DNA of 64,000 nt, taken from the NCBI GenBank assembly GCA_019843655.1, contig JACDQD010000006.1, forward strand, positions 19,424,246 through 19,488,245, in the 5' to 3' direction. The position numbers and the translations under genes are program-made. Below, piece after piece: positions 63,068 through 64,000 of the stretch (within the stretch, counting starts at the first letter, position 1; each line of letters starts with the position of its first letter). The notes beneath the pieces are model-generated. The model searched no databases. It had not been told where the DNA came from and saw only the letters and a program-made list of their open reading frames with translations. The stretch comes from Lethocerus indicus (taxonomy: Eukaryota; Arthropoda; Insecta; Hemiptera; Belostomatidae).

Positions 63068-63760
63068 TCATTTGACATATTTTTTTACTTTTTTATTTTG
63101 CACAATCAACTTTAACAGTTATAGGTGCAATTGATACAAGTAATTTTTTCACATGTTTGCTTCGACAAAGAAACCACCCAGTGATGGCGCTTTTGACATG
63201 ATTTTACTGTCTGAGATGATCTCTGGGCCAGTGGCGTTTAAGCCGTCGTGGTGGGGATAGTGGATGGATAAAGGAGGAAAGGGACTGAACGAGTGGATTG
63301 GGATGAGGAGAAAGGCGGGAGTGGAACTTTAGGAACCGAGATTTTGCGACTTGGTCGACTGTTGGTATGTCGAGGTCATGGTGGATTGTTTGATTAGAAA
63401 CATACCAGGCAGCATTAAGGATGGTGAGAAGGACTTTTGTTTGGAATCTCTGGATGCGAGCGATGTTGGATGTCTTGGTGGAACCCCATAGCTCAATGCC
63501 ATATGTCCATGTCGGTTTGAGTATTGCTTTGCATATTGTTAGTTTGTTACTTAAGGTCAGTTTCGATGTCCGTTTTAGTAATGGCCTTAAGAGTCCAAAT
63601 TTTCTGTTTAGGTCGATTCTTTTGAGTCGGGTGTGGGGATTCCACGTGAGTCGTTTGTCGAGGTGGAGCCCAAGATAGCGAATCTGCTGTTGGGTGGGAA
63701 TTGGTATGTCATTGAAATAGACGTCAGGACAGTGCCGACGACGTAGTGTCATTTGACATA
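63068..63760 (-). mobile_element. 5'-truncated Jockey-clade non-LTR retrotransposon with target duplication
   Basis: The insertion covers 63080-63748 on the minus strand. It is bounded by a perfect 12-bp direct repeat, read on the plus strand as TCATTTGACATA, at 63068-63079 and 63749-63760. On the element strand the copy ends in an A-rich tail (63080-63099, about 20 nt with two interruptions) directly before the 3' duplication. This is the classic signature of target-primed reverse transcription with 5' truncation. Between coding end and tail lie about 100 bp of 3' untranslated sequence. The remaining coding part is the downstream end of a reverse transcriptase. The uninterrupted frame and perfect duplication suggest a fairly recent insertion. 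Confidence 0.88.
63204..63748 (-). pseudogene. Jockey-type reverse transcriptase C-terminal fragment
   Basis: About 180 codons of the post-palm/thumb region of a Jockey-clade reverse transcriptase, ending in a TAA at 63204-63206. Recognisable in order are R-x-x-C-P-x-V-x-x-N near the cut start, Y-L-G-L-H-L-D-x-R-L-T-W, I-L-K-P-x-W-T-Y-G-I-E-L-W-G, the I-x-R-I-Q-R-F-Q-T-K-V-L segment, D-L-D-I-P-T-V and the closing R-R-L-K-R. These follow the catalytic Asp-Asp box in full-length enzymes, so that box and the upstream endonuclease are lost. The open frame continues back to an ATG at 63842. Its first ~31 codons lie outside the element, left of the target duplication, and are host flanking DNA. The fragment has no stop or frameshift but is inactive as a polymerase. 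Confidence 0.9.
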
Positions 63761-64000
63761 GGGATTTATTTGCTGGTGCTTGAAGATATGTACGCGGCGT
63801 AATGGGTAGGGCATGATAATGTCCCTGACTTGTTAATGACAACTACTATTTTTAAATGACCTCGTCGATGAACTTTGGGTACGATACCGACCGTAGTTCT
63901 AGGTCAACTGGGACCCCGTCTCTCTCCGAATGTCTGGAATTCTATCTCGCTTGTGCCGAGTGGGGAGCTGATAGGAATTCAACTCGGAGTTGTAGGAATC
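63761..64000. other. Right flank, no gene seen
   Basis: Mixed-composition DNA beyond the retrotransposon. No reverse-transcriptase Asp-Asp box or other family motif was found on the minus strand, consistent with the element being cut at 63748. Confidence 0.6.

Overview
The window looks like gene-poor nuclear DNA from an insect or another arthropod. Three things support this. No open reading frame resembles a conserved host gene. The only recognisable proteins are remnants of two animal transposon families, a piggyBac transposase tail and the end of a Jockey-clade reverse transcriptase. Long TA, TC and GA microsatellites are common. The species cannot be named from sequence alone, and no host exon, tRNA, rRNA or known microRNA was recognised by eye.

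Layout. The whole window is a mosaic. Several dozen GC- and CpG-richer blocks of roughly 150-1200 bp alternate with AT-rich spacers full of stop codons. The blocks carry homopolymer G runs, homeodomain-type TAATTA cores, a few YY1/Pho-like ATGGCGGC sites and some hairpins, but no convincing coding signal. A long non-coding or regulatory domain, a gene desert or a very large intron would all fit.

Mobile DNA. Positions 5350-5998 hold a complete-ended but internally deleted piggyBac-like element: 13-bp terminal inverted repeats, TTAA on both sides, two subterminal palindromes and a broken transposase C-terminus. Positions 63080-63748 (minus strand) hold a 5'-truncated Jockey-type retrotransposon with an A-rich tail and a perfect 12-bp target-site duplication. 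Four loci (34931-35113, 42179-42505, 46844-47331 and 59478-60632) share an unidentified inverted-repeat family with arms of about 120-200 bp and candidate 9-13 bp target duplications. The long arms and 9-bp duplication suggest a foldback or Mutator-like non-autonomous element. The last locus is rearranged and encloses a six-copy, 69-71 bp tandem array (59781-60200).

The most notable signals are this inverted-repeat family with its enclosed satellite-like array, the one-sided distribution of long G runs (ten runs of 8 or more G on the plus strand and no equivalent C run seen), and the regular GC-island mosaic. No operon-like or multi-gene system is visible. Most of the 64 kb is non-coding to the eye.
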